From: Kitasatospora acidiphila
GTDB taxonomy: Bacteria > Actinomycetota > Actinomycetes > Streptomycetales > Streptomycetaceae
Assembly (NCBI RefSeq): GCF_006636205.1
Contig: NZ_VIGB01000003.1
Coordinates: 2,046,001-2,110,000, forward strand
Direction of reading: 5' to 3'
DNA: 64,000 bases
Part shown: in pieces, positions 1 through 9,800 of the stretch
Layout of the letters: every line of letters starts with the position of its first letter
Numbering within the stretch: the stretch's first letter is position 1
Notes under the pieces: model-generated
Told to the model about the DNA's origin: nothing
Seen by the model: the letters and a program-made list of their open reading frames with translations, nothing else
Databases searched by the model: none
Translations under genes and position numbers: made by a program

Positions 1-250
1 GGTAGCGTGCCCGTGCGACCTCGTCCTTCATCGCAATGAGCAAGCCGCCCGCGTTCACCGCCTGGTCGGCCATGTCGATCAACTCAGGCCTGGGGATGCG
101 GCGGCCCTGTTCCACCGACGCGATCAGGTCCTCGCCGTAGCCCACCTTCAGGCCCAGCTCGGCTCGGCTCAAACCCGCGCGCTCGCGCAGGAGTTTCAGT
201 TGGCGGCCGAAGGCCCGCAGGAGGCCCGCGTTTTCGTCCTGGTCCGCCAT
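1..250 (-). CDS. XRE-family helix-turn-helix regulator, N-terminal part
   Basis: The reverse strand from the ATG at 250 reads MADQDENAGLLRAFGRQLKL and continues as a helix-turn-helix with the typical RERAGLSRAELG and SVEQGRRIPRPEL segments. This is the Cro/C1 (XRE) fold at the N-terminus of the abundant Streptomyces regulators that often pair with a small DUF397-type partner. The gene runs off the left edge, so the C-terminal ligand or partner-binding part is unseen. It lies downstream of, and in the same direction as, the gene at 352-1239, with about 100 bp between them. Confidence 0.8.
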   Translation of the reverse strand, partial: MADQDENAGLLRAFGRQLKLLRERAGLSRAELGLKVGYGEDLIASVEQGRRIPRPELIDMADQAVNAGGLLIAMKDEVARARY

Positions 251-351
251 GTCGGCCACCCTTCGTCACGCATGCATACGGTCGGCTACCAGAACAATAC
301 GGACAGCCATGGCAGCGCGTGGCCGAAAACCGGCGAATTCCCTCGCACGTG

Positions 352-1239
352 CTATCCAGCCGCCTCGCCACGCAGCAGGCTGCGAGCCAGCGCCGCGCCA
401 CGACGGTTGAGTTCGACGGCGGCCGCGTCCCGGGAAGACAGCACCCTGGGCTCAACTCCCGTGCAGCGGCGGCAGATCGTGCCGCCACCCGGCATCGGGT
501 CGGCGCAGTGGCCGCACTCCCCCATCGCCACCGCAGGCGCCGCCGCCTCGCACTCCGCTGGCATCTTGCGCTGCAAGCGCGAGCGCAGCAGGCCCAGCGG
601 CGAAACGATCCCCGCAGGCAGATCCCCCAGCAGCGCGATGCGCAGTCGTCGCTCGTCGGGATCTCGGGCGAGCCACTCGGCTACCAGCGGGGCCAACTCC
701 AGGGCTTCGACCACGCCGAGGCGGACCGGCTTGTGACCAGCCGTCAGCCGGGTCAGGAGCTTGGCGGCGGCAGCTCTGCGCTCGCCGTCGGAGTCGTCAG
801 GAGGGTCCGTCGCCTTGATAGGTGGGGAGGTTTTCTCCTCAGTCTTCAAAACCTGGGGGGAACTGCCGACGTCCCGACTCACCGCTTCACCGAGTGCCGG
901 GCTTTGGCCAACGCTTCGCCAGGCGGCATCGATCTCATGATGGTCAGTCAACGGCACACTGCTGACCAGCACTCGCGTCGACCACGTGCCCTCGACCGGA
1001 TCCTGCGTGCGGCGGATGTGGAGGTAGCCCTCCTCGATCAGCTGGGCGCGGGCGCGCGAGACCGCCATGCGGCCCTCGGGCATGCGCTTGCCGATGGTGA
1101 GGATGGTGTCACGACTGCCGGGCGGCAGAGACAGCGCCCACAGCAGCAGGGTCTTCGCGGTGGCCCGCAGACGCGGGTGGCGGATGATGTCGTGTGACGC
1201 CCGGACATACCGCTCGGGCGCGATAAAGTGAACGTGCAT
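352..1239 (-). CDS. Helix-turn-helix domain protein with C-terminal Cys cluster
   Basis: A winged-helix-like N-terminus (MHVHFIAPERYVRASHDIIR, then a helix pair ending in MAVSRARAQLIEEGYLHIRR) resembles replication-initiator or plasmid-type HTH proteins common in Streptomyces. The middle is acidic and low in complexity. The C-terminal third contains CGHC and CRRC pairs that could bind zinc. The ATG at 1239 was chosen because the conserved part begins there; a longer frame reaches 1323. The function is not known beyond probable DNA binding. Confidence 0.7.
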   Translation of the reverse strand: MHVHFIAPERYVRASHDIIRHPRLRATAKTLLLWALSLPPGSRDTILTIGKRMPEGRMAVSRARAQLIEEGYLHIRRTQDPVEGTWSTRVLVSSVPLTDHHEIDAAWRSVGQSPALGEAVSRDVGSSPQVLKTEEKTSPPIKATDPPDDSDGERRAAAAKLLTRLTAGHKPVRLGVVEALELAPLVAEWLARDPDERRLRIALLGDLPAGIVSPLGLLRSRLQRKMPAECEAAAPAVAMGECGHCADPMPGGGTICRRCTGVEPRVLSSRDAAAVELNRRGAALARSLLRGEAAG

Positions 1240-1456
1240 GAGGAGATACCGCTCCCGTGCCGGACCCCGGGGTGTTCCAGCACCGCCGGGGTCAACTATC
1301 GCTTTGTGGTCGCACGGTAGCACGGCGTAAGCGGAGTTCGCCTTCGAACAGGCGGACAGGACATCCGCGTACGCCGCCGCAGCAGCGACGTACAGCCAGC
1401 CAGGGTACGGGGGTTGCTGCTGGTCAGAGCCCTACCGACCCGGCACGCTGCTCCGC

Positions 1457-1893
1457 ATGGAATCTCTCGACTTCCCTCTCCCTGCCACTCCCGAACGGGA
1501 GTTCGCCATGCAGTTCAGCTCCACGCCCGCGGCGCCCGGCTGGCGCGGCGGCTGGTCTCGCAGTACCTGGAGAGCTGGGGCCACGACTACGACTCGCCGC
1601 TCAACGAGAAGCTGACCCTGATCACCGCTGAGCTCGCCGCCAACGCCGTGTGCCACGGATACGTGCCGGACCGGGACTTCAAGGTCAGGCTGACGCTGGG
1701 GCAGACCACCGCTCGCGTGGAAGTGAGTGACACCCGGACCGAGCGCAAGCCCCCGGAGGAACCCCAGGAGCCGCAACCCGACGCCGAGTCGGGCCGCGGA
1801 CTTCTCCTGGTGGCCGCGCTGGCCGAGCGCTGGGGAACGGTTCCCCGCCCGGCAGCGCCCGGCAAGACGGTCTGGGCTGAGTGCACCCACTGA
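1457..1893 (+). CDS. ATP-binding anti-sigma-factor-type protein (HATPase_c_2), apparent frameshift
   Basis: This is an RsbW-like GHKL ATPase domain. The N-box region ITAELAANAVCHGYVPD and the downstream GRGLLLVAALAERWG box are intact, as in the many small Streptomyces anti-sigma or regulatory kinases. The usual N-terminus (MESLDFPLPATPERE..FSSTP) is read from the ATG at 1457, but RGARLARRL onward lies in another frame. One extra C in the CCC at 1526-1528 would join them into a normal protein of about 145 residues. As sequenced, an unrelated N-terminus from about 1414 would replace it. This is probably a base-calling error. Confidence 0.72.
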
Positions 1894-1959
1894 CCAAGGC
1901 AGCAGTTCGGCATTCCCCATACACCGGCCGACGACCCCGCCTTCCGGTCCTGGCTGCGC

Positions 1960-2181
1960 GTGAAGGGTCTGCGCGAGATCGCGTCCGGGGCCTTCGTCTT
2001 CGTTCTGATGTTCGTCGCGCCTGCGTCGGTGCTGGGTTGGTACGTGGTGGTGTTCGCTGGGATACCCGCCGGGGATGCGGTGGTCGTGCGGCACGGCGGT
2101 GGGCCGAAGGCCGCCGCCTACGGCGTCCACGGCGCAACGGCCTTGGTGATGCTGGCGACCGGCATCGGCCTCCTGGTCTGA
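1960..2181 (+). CDS. Small two-helix membrane protein, unknown function
   Basis: The 73-residue product has two hydrophobic stretches, residues about 9-35 (AFVFVLMFVAPASVLGWYVV) and about 55-72 (GATALVMLATGIGLLV), joined by a short charged loop (RHGGGPKAA). It starts at a GTG at 1960. The open frame runs back to the TGA of the ATPase gene at 1891, so a slightly earlier non-standard start cannot be excluded. It follows the anti-sigma-type gene by about 70 bp on the same strand and may be cotranscribed. No family recognised. Confidence 0.5.
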   Translation: MKGLREIASGAFVFVLMFVAPASVLGWYVVVFAGIPAGDAVVVRHGGGPKAAAYGVHGATALVMLATGIGLLV

Positions 2182-2231
2182 CTCGCCGACGGGATCCGAT
2201 CCTGACTCTTCCGTCTCTTCCGTTGAGCAGC

Positions 2232-2270
2232 AGCGTGCGGCCCGGGGCTGGCTGCCCCGGGCCGCACGCT
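2232..2270. terminator. Strong hairpin terminator between convergent genes
   Basis: A perfect 16-bp inverted repeat (AGCGTGCGGCCCGGGG and its complement) encloses a 7-nt loop. It lies between the small membrane protein gene and the end of the collagenase gene, which converge on it. No T-run follows, as is usual for actinomycete terminators. Confidence 0.75.
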
Positions 2271-2292
2271 ACGGACGCGACGAACGTGCGTG

Positions 2293-4578
2293 TCAGTACT
2301 GCGTGGTGACCGTGACGCCGCTGAAGTCGGTCTGGGCGTAGAGGCTGATGTAGCGGTAGCCGGCCGTGGTGTTGGTGACGGTCAGGCTCTGGCTGGTGCC
2401 GTTGTTGAGCGAGCCGTTGGTGTAAGCGGTGGGCGTGGCCCAGGCGTTGGGGTTGTAGAGCAGGTACGCGGTGCCGGTGCCGCCGCTGGCGGTGATGTTG
2501 AGCGTGGTGGTTCCGGCCGGCAGGTAGATGTAGTAGTAGTCCAGGTTGCCCGCCGTGGCCGACTGGCCGGCGCGGAAGCAGTTGCGGTCCAGCACCTGGG
2601 TGTTGGCAGCGGTGCAGGCCGTGGTACCGCCGCCGCCGCCACCGCCGCTGCCCGCCGTGCAGGCGCCGGCGGCGCAGGCGTCCAGCCAGGTGTTGAAGTC
2701 GGCGTCGTACGCGGTGCCGATGGAGTTGTAGACCGCGTAGCCGCTGGTGTAGTCGCCGGTGCGGAAGTGGCTCAGCATGTTGGCGATGACGTCAGGGTGC
2801 TTCTCGACCATGTACCGGACGGCCAGGTAGCCCCACGGGTAGGTGCGGGTCTGGTTGGTGTTGTTGTAGGTGGTCTGGAACAGCGTGCTGAGCGCGTAGG
2901 TGTGCTTGGGAGCCTCGGCCACCGCGCCGGTGTCGGTCATGTTCCGGTAGGTGTACGACACGTACTCGGCCACGCCTTCGATCCACCAGACGTCCGGCAC
3001 GGCGGTCTGCTGGGTGAAGTTGCCCTTCATGTCGTAGCGGCCGTCCAGGGCGTGGGTGTACTCGTGGTTGAGGTTCCAGATGCCCGCGGTGAAGCCGTCG
3101 TTGCCGTTCTGGTAGGTGAGGGAGATCGGCTGGTTGGTGGGGTTGGTGGGGTCACCCACCAGCGTGATGCCGCCGTTGTTGGTGCTCACCCCGTAGATGC
3201 CGCCGGCGTAGGTCTGGTAGTCCTGCGGGCTGGCGAAGACCACCATCTGCAGCGAGTTCTCGTACTGGCCGGGGATCGCACCGTTGTCCTTGACCAGGTT
3301 GTGGAAGAACGAGTCCTGGTTCTCCAGGCTGGAGCAGACGGCGGTGAGGTCGGCGGCGGTGAGGCTCTGCGCCAAGATGCTGTGGGTAGCGTCGCAGGTG
3401 TAACTGACCGGCAGGGCCGCTGCCTTGAGCTGCTGCGGCAGGTTGCAGACGCCGTAGTAGGAGCAGTTGGACGCGTCGTAGTAGCTGGCCATGCCGGCCA
3501 CGCCGACCCAGAGCGGAGCGGTCGGCCCGGTGATCGAGGAGGCGTCGAGCAGGCCCTTGATCAGTGGCTTCACGGTGGCCTGCAGGGCCGAGTGCTCGAT
3601 GAAACGGGCGGTCTCCAGACCGGCGTTGGAGTCCAGGAACGAGTTGGTGGTGCCCAGCAGGTCCTTGTGGTTGAGGGCGAAGGTGTCGAGCGTGGTGATG
3701 ATGCTCGGGTCGCTGGTGACGGCGGTGACGAAGGCCGGGTTCTGGTGGCCGCGGTAGAGCGGGGTGAAGACGTCGTTGACGAAGTTCACCATGTACCAGG
3801 AGGCGTTGTAGGTCGCGGGGTTGTAGGCGTTCAGCACCTGCTTGTAGGTGTTCAGGTAGCGGCCCTGCAGGTTGGCGCTGTCGGTGAGGACCATGACCTC
3901 GCCGGATACCTGGCCGTTGGCGTCGCTGACGTCGCCGAGGTGCGAGTTGGCGACGAAGGAGTCGAGGCCGCTCTGCACCGCGCTGGTGAGGGTGGCGTCG
4001 TAGCTGCCGACGTCGGCCGAGTCGTAGAACTGCACGTAGTAGCCGGCGCGCAGGAAGAGCACCAACTGCCAGATGCCGGTGGAGTCGTTACCGGTGTAGG
4101 CGGCGGCCTGGCTCTGGAACGCGCTGGCGACGGACAGCATCTGGCTCTCGCGGAACACCCCGGAGGCATCCGAACCGGTGATCTGGAAGAGCGTGTTGAT
4201 GCAGTCGGGAGTGGAGGCCTGGACGTAGGCGGCCAGGTCGGAACCGCTGCGGCCGCTGAAGTCGGCCGGGGTACATGAGGCGGTTGCCGTCCCGGTGCGG
4301 ACCGTCGGCTTCAAAGCGGTCTTGGGCCCTGACTGCGGGTTTCGCGGCGGGAGTTGGGCCGGGGTGAGCCGCTGCTGCTGGGTTGCTGCCTGGTCGGGGG
4401 TGCCGAGCGTGGGGGCGCCGGCGGGCGGGAGCAGCCCAGCGTGACTGGCCTGCGGGGTGGCCTGCGGAGCCTGCTGCGTGGGGGCAGCGAAGCTCGGCGT
4501 GGCCAGTGCGCCGACGAGGGCCGTGCTCGCCGCGGCGAGCACGGCCAGCCCTCGGGGCAGCCGGAAGTGGGGACGCAT
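2293..4578 (-). CDS. Secreted M9-family collagenase (zinc metallopeptidase)
   Basis: The protein starts with a Sec signal peptide (MRPHFRLPRGLAVLAAASTA, cleavage probably near ATPSFAA). A long M9 N-terminal region follows, then the gluzincin motif HEYTH at residues 505-509 with the downstream EGVAEY that supplies the third zinc ligand. The C-terminal ~100 residues form a PPC-type beta-sandwich after a Gly/Thr-rich linker. Length (761 residues) and order match Vibrio/Streptomyces secreted collagenases, which cleave collagen or gelatin outside the cell. The ATG at 4578 has a GGAGTG ribosome-binding site; an in-frame GTG two codons upstream overlaps that site and is less likely. Monocistronic. 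Confidence 0.93.
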   Translation of the reverse strand: MRPHFRLPRGLAVLAAASTALVGALATPSFAAPTQQAPQATPQASHAGLLPPAGAPTLGTPDQAATQQQRLTPAQLPPRNPQSGPKTALKPTVRTGTATASCTPADFSGRSGSDLAAYVQASTPDCINTLFQITGSDASGVFRESQMLSVASAFQSQAAAYTGNDSTGIWQLVLFLRAGYYVQFYDSADVGSYDATLTSAVQSGLDSFVANSHLGDVSDANGQVSGEVMVLTDSANLQGRYLNTYKQVLNAYNPATYNASWYMVNFVNDVFTPLYRGHQNPAFVTAVTSDPSIITTLDTFALNHKDLLGTTNSFLDSNAGLETARFIEHSALQATVKPLIKGLLDASSITGPTAPLWVGVAGMASYYDASNCSYYGVCNLPQQLKAAALPVSYTCDATHSILAQSLTAADLTAVCSSLENQDSFFHNLVKDNGAIPGQYENSLQMVVFASPQDYQTYAGGIYGVSTNNGGITLVGDPTNPTNQPISLTYQNGNDGFTAGIWNLNHEYTHALDGRYDMKGNFTQQTAVPDVWWIEGVAEYVSYTYRNMTDTGAVAEAPKHTYALSTLFQTTYNNTNQTRTYPWGYLAVRYMVEKHPDVIANMLSHFRTGDYTSGYAVYNSIGTAYDADFNTWLDACAAGACTAGSGGGGGGGTTACTAANTQVLDRNCFRAGQSATAGNLDYYYIYLPAGTTTLNITASGGTGTAYLLYNPNAWATPTAYTNGSLNNGTSQSLTVTNTTAGYRYISLYAQTDFSGVTVTTQY

Positions 4579-4633
4579 CGTCACTCCTTGGTGGGGGACC
4601 TGGTGGATGCGCGCCTCGGTACGAACTGTGGAG

Positions 4634-4656
4634 GCGTGAGACGCACCGTCTCACGC
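4634..4656. promoter_or_regulatory. Inverted repeat upstream of collagenase gene
   Basis: GCGTGAGACG and its exact complement are separated by three bases, 56 bp upstream of the collagenase ATG. The position suggests an operator or the leader of the collagenase transcript. A second, weaker repeat (ATGGC..GCCAT) lies about 40 bp further out. The binding protein is unknown. Confidence 0.45.
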
Positions 4657-4914
4657 GGCTGATGTCCCTTCAATAGCACGTGACATATCAGATGGCATCG
4701 GCGAGCCATACCATCGGACACCCTGCTCATGGGGGCGCTTTGGCCGATCCCAGGGGCGCACTCCAGCGCCGCGCGCCGTGTTGCACATCAACAGCCGCAC
4801 CCGGCCCACCAAGCCCGCGCCCAATGCTCACCGCGCCGTGATGTCCTTGCTGGGCCGACGACCGCACACGCACGGCCGACTGACGAACCAACTGAGATCG
4901 AGGTGGACGAGCGC

Positions 4915-5982
4915 ATGACCGTGACCTTCTCGACCGGCCCCACCGGACTGGGCACCAGCTCGCTGCAAGCCCGCCGGCAGCCGGGCGAACAACCCGTCCG
5001 CCCGATCCCGGGACTGTACTGGCACCCCGTCAAGGAGCCGGAGCCCGCAGTGGTCGCCGAGATCGACCGGCGGACCGCGCGCTGGGCGGTGGAGGAGGTC
5101 AACCTCGTCCCGCCGGAGTGGGCGGACGAGTTCGAGGCCTTCGGCACCGGCCGCTCGGTCTGCCTCACCTATCCCGAGGCGGCCGGCCTGGACCACTTGG
5201 AGGCAGCGGCCCGACTACTGGTGGCGGAGAACGCCGTTGACGACTGCTACTGCGAGGACCACGGCGGCTCGCCGCACGGCCTCGGCGCCCGGCTGCTGAT
5301 GGCGCACTCGTCACTGGAGCGCCCCTATGCCGTCACCCCCTATGAGCAGCAGTGGCAGGAGAAGCTGGACAGCGAACCGCCGTGCCGCGCCTACCGGGCC
5401 GCGATGGAGTTCTTCAACCAGCACACCAGCGACCAGATCCGGGACCGCGAGATCCACGACCTGGCCCGGCTCCACCTGGGCTATCTCGCCGAGGCCGCCT
5501 GGTCGATCGACGGCGTGGTGCCGGAGATCCCCGAGTACCTGATGGTCCGCCAGTACAACAGCTTCCGTCCCTGCCTGACCATCGTGGACGCCATCGACGG
5601 CTATGCCTTCCCGGCCGACCTCCACGACCACCCCAAGGTCCAACAGGTCATCGCCCTCGCCTCGTTGGCGACCACCTTGGTCAACGACCTGTACTCGTAC
5701 ACCAAGGAGCTGCGCTCGCCGCGCCCGCACGTCAACCTGCCCACCGTGGTGCAGACCCACGACGACCTGCCGCCGGACGAGGCGTACGCCAAGGCCATCA
5801 CCATCCACAACGACGTGATGCACCGCTTCGAGGCGGAAGCCGCCGCCTGCGCCGCCGAGCTGCCCAGCCCGCTGACGGCCCGCTACCTCAAGGGCATTGC
5901 CGACTGGGTCGACGGCAACCACTGGTGGCACGCCACCAACACCCGCCGCTACACCCTGCCGGGGTTCCTGCCCGCCGAGTGA
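4915..5982 (+). CDS. 2-methylisoborneol synthase-type terpene cyclase
   Basis: A class I terpene cyclase of 355 residues. The Asp-rich motif is DDCYCEDHGG (residues 109-118), the variant characteristic of 2-MIB synthases. The NSE triad is NDLYSYTKE (257-265). The C-terminal GNHWWHATNTRRYTLPGFLP also fits this subgroup. These enzymes cyclise 2-methyl-geranyl diphosphate to the earthy odorant 2-MIB. The substrate is normally made by an adjacent GPP C-methyltransferase, often with a cyclic-nucleotide-binding EshA-type gene; neither is present here. The ATG at 4915 fits the family N-terminus (TGPTGLGTSSL); the frame is open back to 4729. Product assignment is by motif only. Confidence 0.88.
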   Translation: MTVTFSTGPTGLGTSSLQARRQPGEQPVRPIPGLYWHPVKEPEPAVVAEIDRRTARWAVEEVNLVPPEWADEFEAFGTGRSVCLTYPEAAGLDHLEAAARLLVAENAVDDCYCEDHGGSPHGLGARLLMAHSSLERPYAVTPYEQQWQEKLDSEPPCRAYRAAMEFFNQHTSDQIRDREIHDLARLHLGYLAEAAWSIDGVVPEIPEYLMVRQYNSFRPCLTIVDAIDGYAFPADLHDHPKVQQVIALASLATTLVNDLYSYTKELRSPRPHVNLPTVVQTHDDLPPDEAYAKAITIHNDVMHRFEAEAAACAAELPSPLTARYLKGIADWVDGNHWWHATNTRRYTLPGFLPAE

Positions 5983-5997
5983 GGCGTTCGAGTGTTT

Positions 5998-6026
5998 CGG
6001 GGCCCTCAGTTGCCGCTGGGGCCCCG
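5998..6026. terminator. Hairpin between convergent terpene synthase and TetR genes
   Basis: CGGGGCCC pairs with GGGCCCCG across a 13-nt loop, just after the terpene cyclase stop and before the TetR stop on the other strand. Likely a bidirectional terminator. Confidence 0.55.
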
Positions 6027-6040
6027 AGGCGTCGGCCCTG

Positions 6041-6724
6041 TCAGCTCGCCACCGGGGCGGACTCCGGGGCGCGCTGGGCGGTCCAGCCGCGCTTGGCGTA
6101 GGAGTTGACGCCGGTGAGGGTGATCCGCAGCAAGGCACGCAGTTCGACGTGGAGCGGGATGGTCTCCTCGGCGGACTGCGACCAGCGGTAGAGGAGGCCC
6201 AGGTAGGCGTCCCGCAGCATGTTGCCGGCCAGCACCGGATCGATGTCGGCGGCGATGTCGCCGCGGACCTGGCCCGCGGAGATCGCCTGGACGAAGACGG
6301 CTCCGGCGTATTCCGGCGCCTCCAGCAGGGGTTGGCCCGACTTCAGCCAGGCCGTCAGCATCACCTGGGTGAGCTTGCGCTCCCCCTCGTTGAACTCGGC
6401 GAGGGCCGACATGCACCGCTCCAGCTGGACCGTGGTGTCGTAGTCGTCGTGGGCCAGCGAGCGGTCCATGAGCTCACGGAGCTTCTCCTGACGCTGCTGG
6501 GCCCAGGTGGTGACCAAGTCCTCCTTTCGCTGGAAGTGGTTGAAGAACGTTCCCCGGGCCACATCGGCACGTTCGGCGATCTGGTCGATCGTGGTCCGCT
6601 CGTACCCCTGCTCGGCGAAGAGCTCCAGCGCCGCGGTGTACAGGCGGTCGTGCATGCGGTTCTTGCTCCGCTCCCGCCGGCTGAGTGGGCGCTCGGCTTG
6701 GGGTGTCTCGGTCTCGGTCGTCAT
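6041..6724 (-). CDS. TetR/AcrR-family transcriptional regulator
   Basis: The N-terminal helix-turn-helix is typical: AALELFAEQGYERTTIDQIA followed by ERADVARGTFFNHFQRKEDL, residues about 30-75. A variable helical ligand-binding domain follows, for a total of 227 residues. The gene is downstream of, and on the same strand as, the PKS gene (167 bp gap) and converges with the terpene cyclase. It is therefore a candidate regulator for cluster 1, acting on its own promoter in the 6725-6891 gap or on the divergent promoter region at 10.8-11.0 kb. The AT-rich stretch 6838-6890 probably carries its promoter. Ligand unknown. Confidence 0.9.
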   Translation of the reverse strand: MTTETETPQAERPLSRRERSKNRMHDRLYTAALELFAEQGYERTTIDQIAERADVARGTFFNHFQRKEDLVTTWAQQRQEKLRELMDRSLAHDDYDTTVQLERCMSALAEFNEGERKLTQVMLTAWLKSGQPLLEAPEYAGAVFVQAISAGQVRGDIAADIDPVLAGNMLRDAYLGLLYRWSQSAEETIPLHVELRALLRITLTGVNSYAKRGWTAQRAPESAPVAS

Positions 6725-6891
6725 CGGCTCTGTCCTCTCGTCCCGTCGATGCGCGTCCGGCCCCCCGAAGTCAGACCGAAGTGAGCTGACCGCATGGCTG
6801 CGACCGACATCGCCAGGCCCGTCCTAGCCCGGGCCACGAACCTATACTGTGGTTCATTGTTAGATTCTAGTTCACGATTGACACGGCGTCA

Positions 6892-9800
6892 TCATGCTGC
6901 GCGCATCTCATTGAACTCGGCGGCGGCGGTTTCCAGTTCGGCGGCGAGGGCGGACAGGCGGTGGTCGCCCAGCAGGCGGCCGGTCGGGATCTCGACTCCG
7001 AACTCCTGCTGGAGAGTCCGCCGCAGCTGGACCGCCATCAGCGAGTCCAGGCCCAGTTCGCGCAGCGATCGCCGCAGGTCGACGCGGTCGACGGTGGTGC
7101 CGAGCACCGTGGCGACGTGGACGGTCAACCGCTCGGTGACAGTGCGGACCACCTCGGGCCGGGTTGCCCCAGGCCGGACGGCCTTCGGCTGTTGACGCGG
7201 CGCCAGCTCGATGACGGCGGCCCGCGCCCGGGGCGCCTCGGCGGGAGCGGCCTGGCGGCCCGCCGTGCGGAACAGCACCATGCCCTGGAAGTCGGCCAGC
7301 ACCCGTCCGTCGGACGCGGTGAGGACGACATCGCCGCGCGCCGTGTCCTGGTCGCCGTCCGGCTCGAACCGGGTCATGCTCCAGAGCTCCCCGGCGGGCG
7401 CCTCGGCCAGCAGGATGCGGTCGAAGGCGACGGGCACGAACGCGGTCGTGGGGTCGCTCGGCCAGGCCGCCAGCATCGCCAGCAGGCCGGCCTCCCACGC
7501 TCCGGCGGCCCCGGTGGTTCCGGCCCCCGGCAGGTCCAGCCGGGCCACCGCCTCGCCGTCCCGCCGCCACAGCTGCTGGACGGCCCGCAGCGTCGGGGCG
7601 ACGGAGTAGCCACGGCCCTCGGCCCGGCGGTAGAACTCGGCGCCGGGCACGTACTCGACGCACCGGGTGAGCGCGATGTCCAGCTCGGCGGTCGACGGCG
7701 CGGGCGCCTGCTCGGCAGCCCGCGCCCGGCCCTGAAGGCAGCGCACTCTGGTGCCCGAGCGGTCCGAGAGCGCCTCGACGCGGAAGCCGTACTCGCCCTC
7801 CAGCTCGTCCAGTTGAATGGCGAGCGTGGTCTCGGCAGCGTCCGCCAGCAGCGGCAGGCCGTCGCCGAGGCGGACGTCGAGCAGCTCGACGGCACCCTCC
7901 CCGACGAGGTCGCGCACCGTCTCGGCGAGCGCCTCGAAGTACACCACCGGCGGCACCAGCGCGGTGCCGCGCGCGATCACACCGCTGCCCAGCGCCGCCA
8001 CGCCCAACCGGGAGAGGCGGACCCGACGTTCGGCGACCCGGGTCGGCTCGGCGGCCCCCGCGGCCGTCGGCGTGGCCTCCAGGGCGAAGTCCTCGGCGTC
8101 CCAGCTGTAGAGCGGCAGCGGCACCCGGGCGGTGGAGTCGCCGTACCAGCGCCGCCAGTCGACCGCGACGCCGAGCGCGAAGGCGCGGCCCAGGGCGCGG
8201 ACGACCGCCGTCGACTCGCTCTGGCGGCGGACCAGCGTGGTCACCACGGCGGCGTCCAGCCCCGCGGCGCCCTGCACCTCCTCGACCGCCTGGCTGAGCA
8301 CCGGGTGCGGGCTGACCTCGATGAAGACGGCGCCCCGGGCCTCGGCCAGCTGCCGCACCGACTCGGCGAACCGGACCGGCCGGCGCAGGTTGTCGACCCA
8401 GTACCCGGCGTCCAGCGCGGTGCCCTCGACCGGCGCGCAGCGGACGCTGGAGAACAGCTCGCCGTGCGCCGCCGTGGGCTTCAAGTCGGCGAGCCCGGTC
8501 GCCAGTTCGTCGCGGATCTCATCCATCACCGGGGAGTGCGAGGCCACGTTGACCTTGACCCTGCGGTTGAGGACCTGCCGCCGCTCCAGCTCGGCGGCGA
8601 TCTCCTCGATGACCGTCGGGTCGCCCGCCAGCACGGTGGCGGACGGGGAGTTCTCCACCGCCACGCACACCTCGTCGCCGTAGCCGGCGAGCAACTCGTG
8701 GGCCTGCTGTGGGGAGAGCTCGGTGGCGAGCATCGCGCCGCGTCCGGCGAGGCGCTGCATCAGGGTGCTGCGGCGGCAGATCACCCGGGCCGCGTCCCGC
8801 ACCGACAGCGCCCCGGTGACGCAGGCCGCCGCCACCTCGCCCATGCTGTGGCCGATGCTGACGTCCGGGTCGATGCCCAGCGACCGCCAGTGCGCGGCCA
8901 GGGCGACCTCCATGGCCCACAGCAGCGGCTGCACCACGTCGACGGCGCTGTCCACGTCCGCGTTCTCGTTCTCGTTCTCGTTCTGCAGCAACTCCAGGAT
9001 GGACCAGCCGAGTTCGTCGCGGACGGCGGCATCGCAACCCGCCATCGCGGTGCGGAAGGCGGCGGAGGTGCGCAGCAGTTCCACGCCCATGCCGCGCCAC
9101 TGCGAGCCCTGGCCGGGGAAGACGAAGGCCACCTGGCGGGGGCCGTCGAAGCCCGCGTCGTGGATGCCGCCGTCGGGGGTCGGCGAGCCCTCGGCCACGG
9201 CGCGCAGGGTGGCGGCCATGGCGTCGTGGGTGTCGCCCACGGCCCACAGGCGCAGCGGGTGGTGGTCGCGGCCCAGGGTGGCGGAGCGGCAGAGGTCGCG
9301 CAGCGTGTGGCCGCGGCCCTCGCCGTCGGCGCCCAGGTGGTTCGCGTAGCGCAGGGCCAGGCGGCGCAGGGCGGCGGGCGTGCGGGCGCTGAGCACCAGC
9401 AGCTGCGGGCCCTGGTGGTCGGCCGGCTCGGGGGTGTCGGCCACCGGCTCGCGGTCGGGGAGGTATTCGCCGATCACGGTGTGGGCGTTGGTGCCGGACA
9501 GGCCGAAGGAGCTCACGCCGAGCACGGCCCGCTCACCGCGCGGCCGCAGCGGGGTGTTGCGGGTGACCACGGCCACCGGGAAGTCGGGCTCGGTGAGTTG
9601 CGGGTGCGGCGAGTTCAGGTGCAACGAGGCCGGGATCACCCGGTGTTCGGCCATCAGCACGGTCTTGATCAGGCCCGCGATGCCGGCGGCGGACTCGGCG
9701 TGGCCGATGTTGCTCTTCACCGAGCCGACCAGCAGCGGCTGCTGCGGTGCGCCCTCCTCGCGCAGCGCCTCGGCCAGGGCGCTCAGTTCCACGCCGTCGC

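Noticed and set aside
2290..4278. A 662-residue open frame antisense to the collagenase gene
   Set aside because: Val/Gly/Asp-rich composition typical of the shadow frame of a high-GC gene; the opposite strand has a complete, well-recognised protein.
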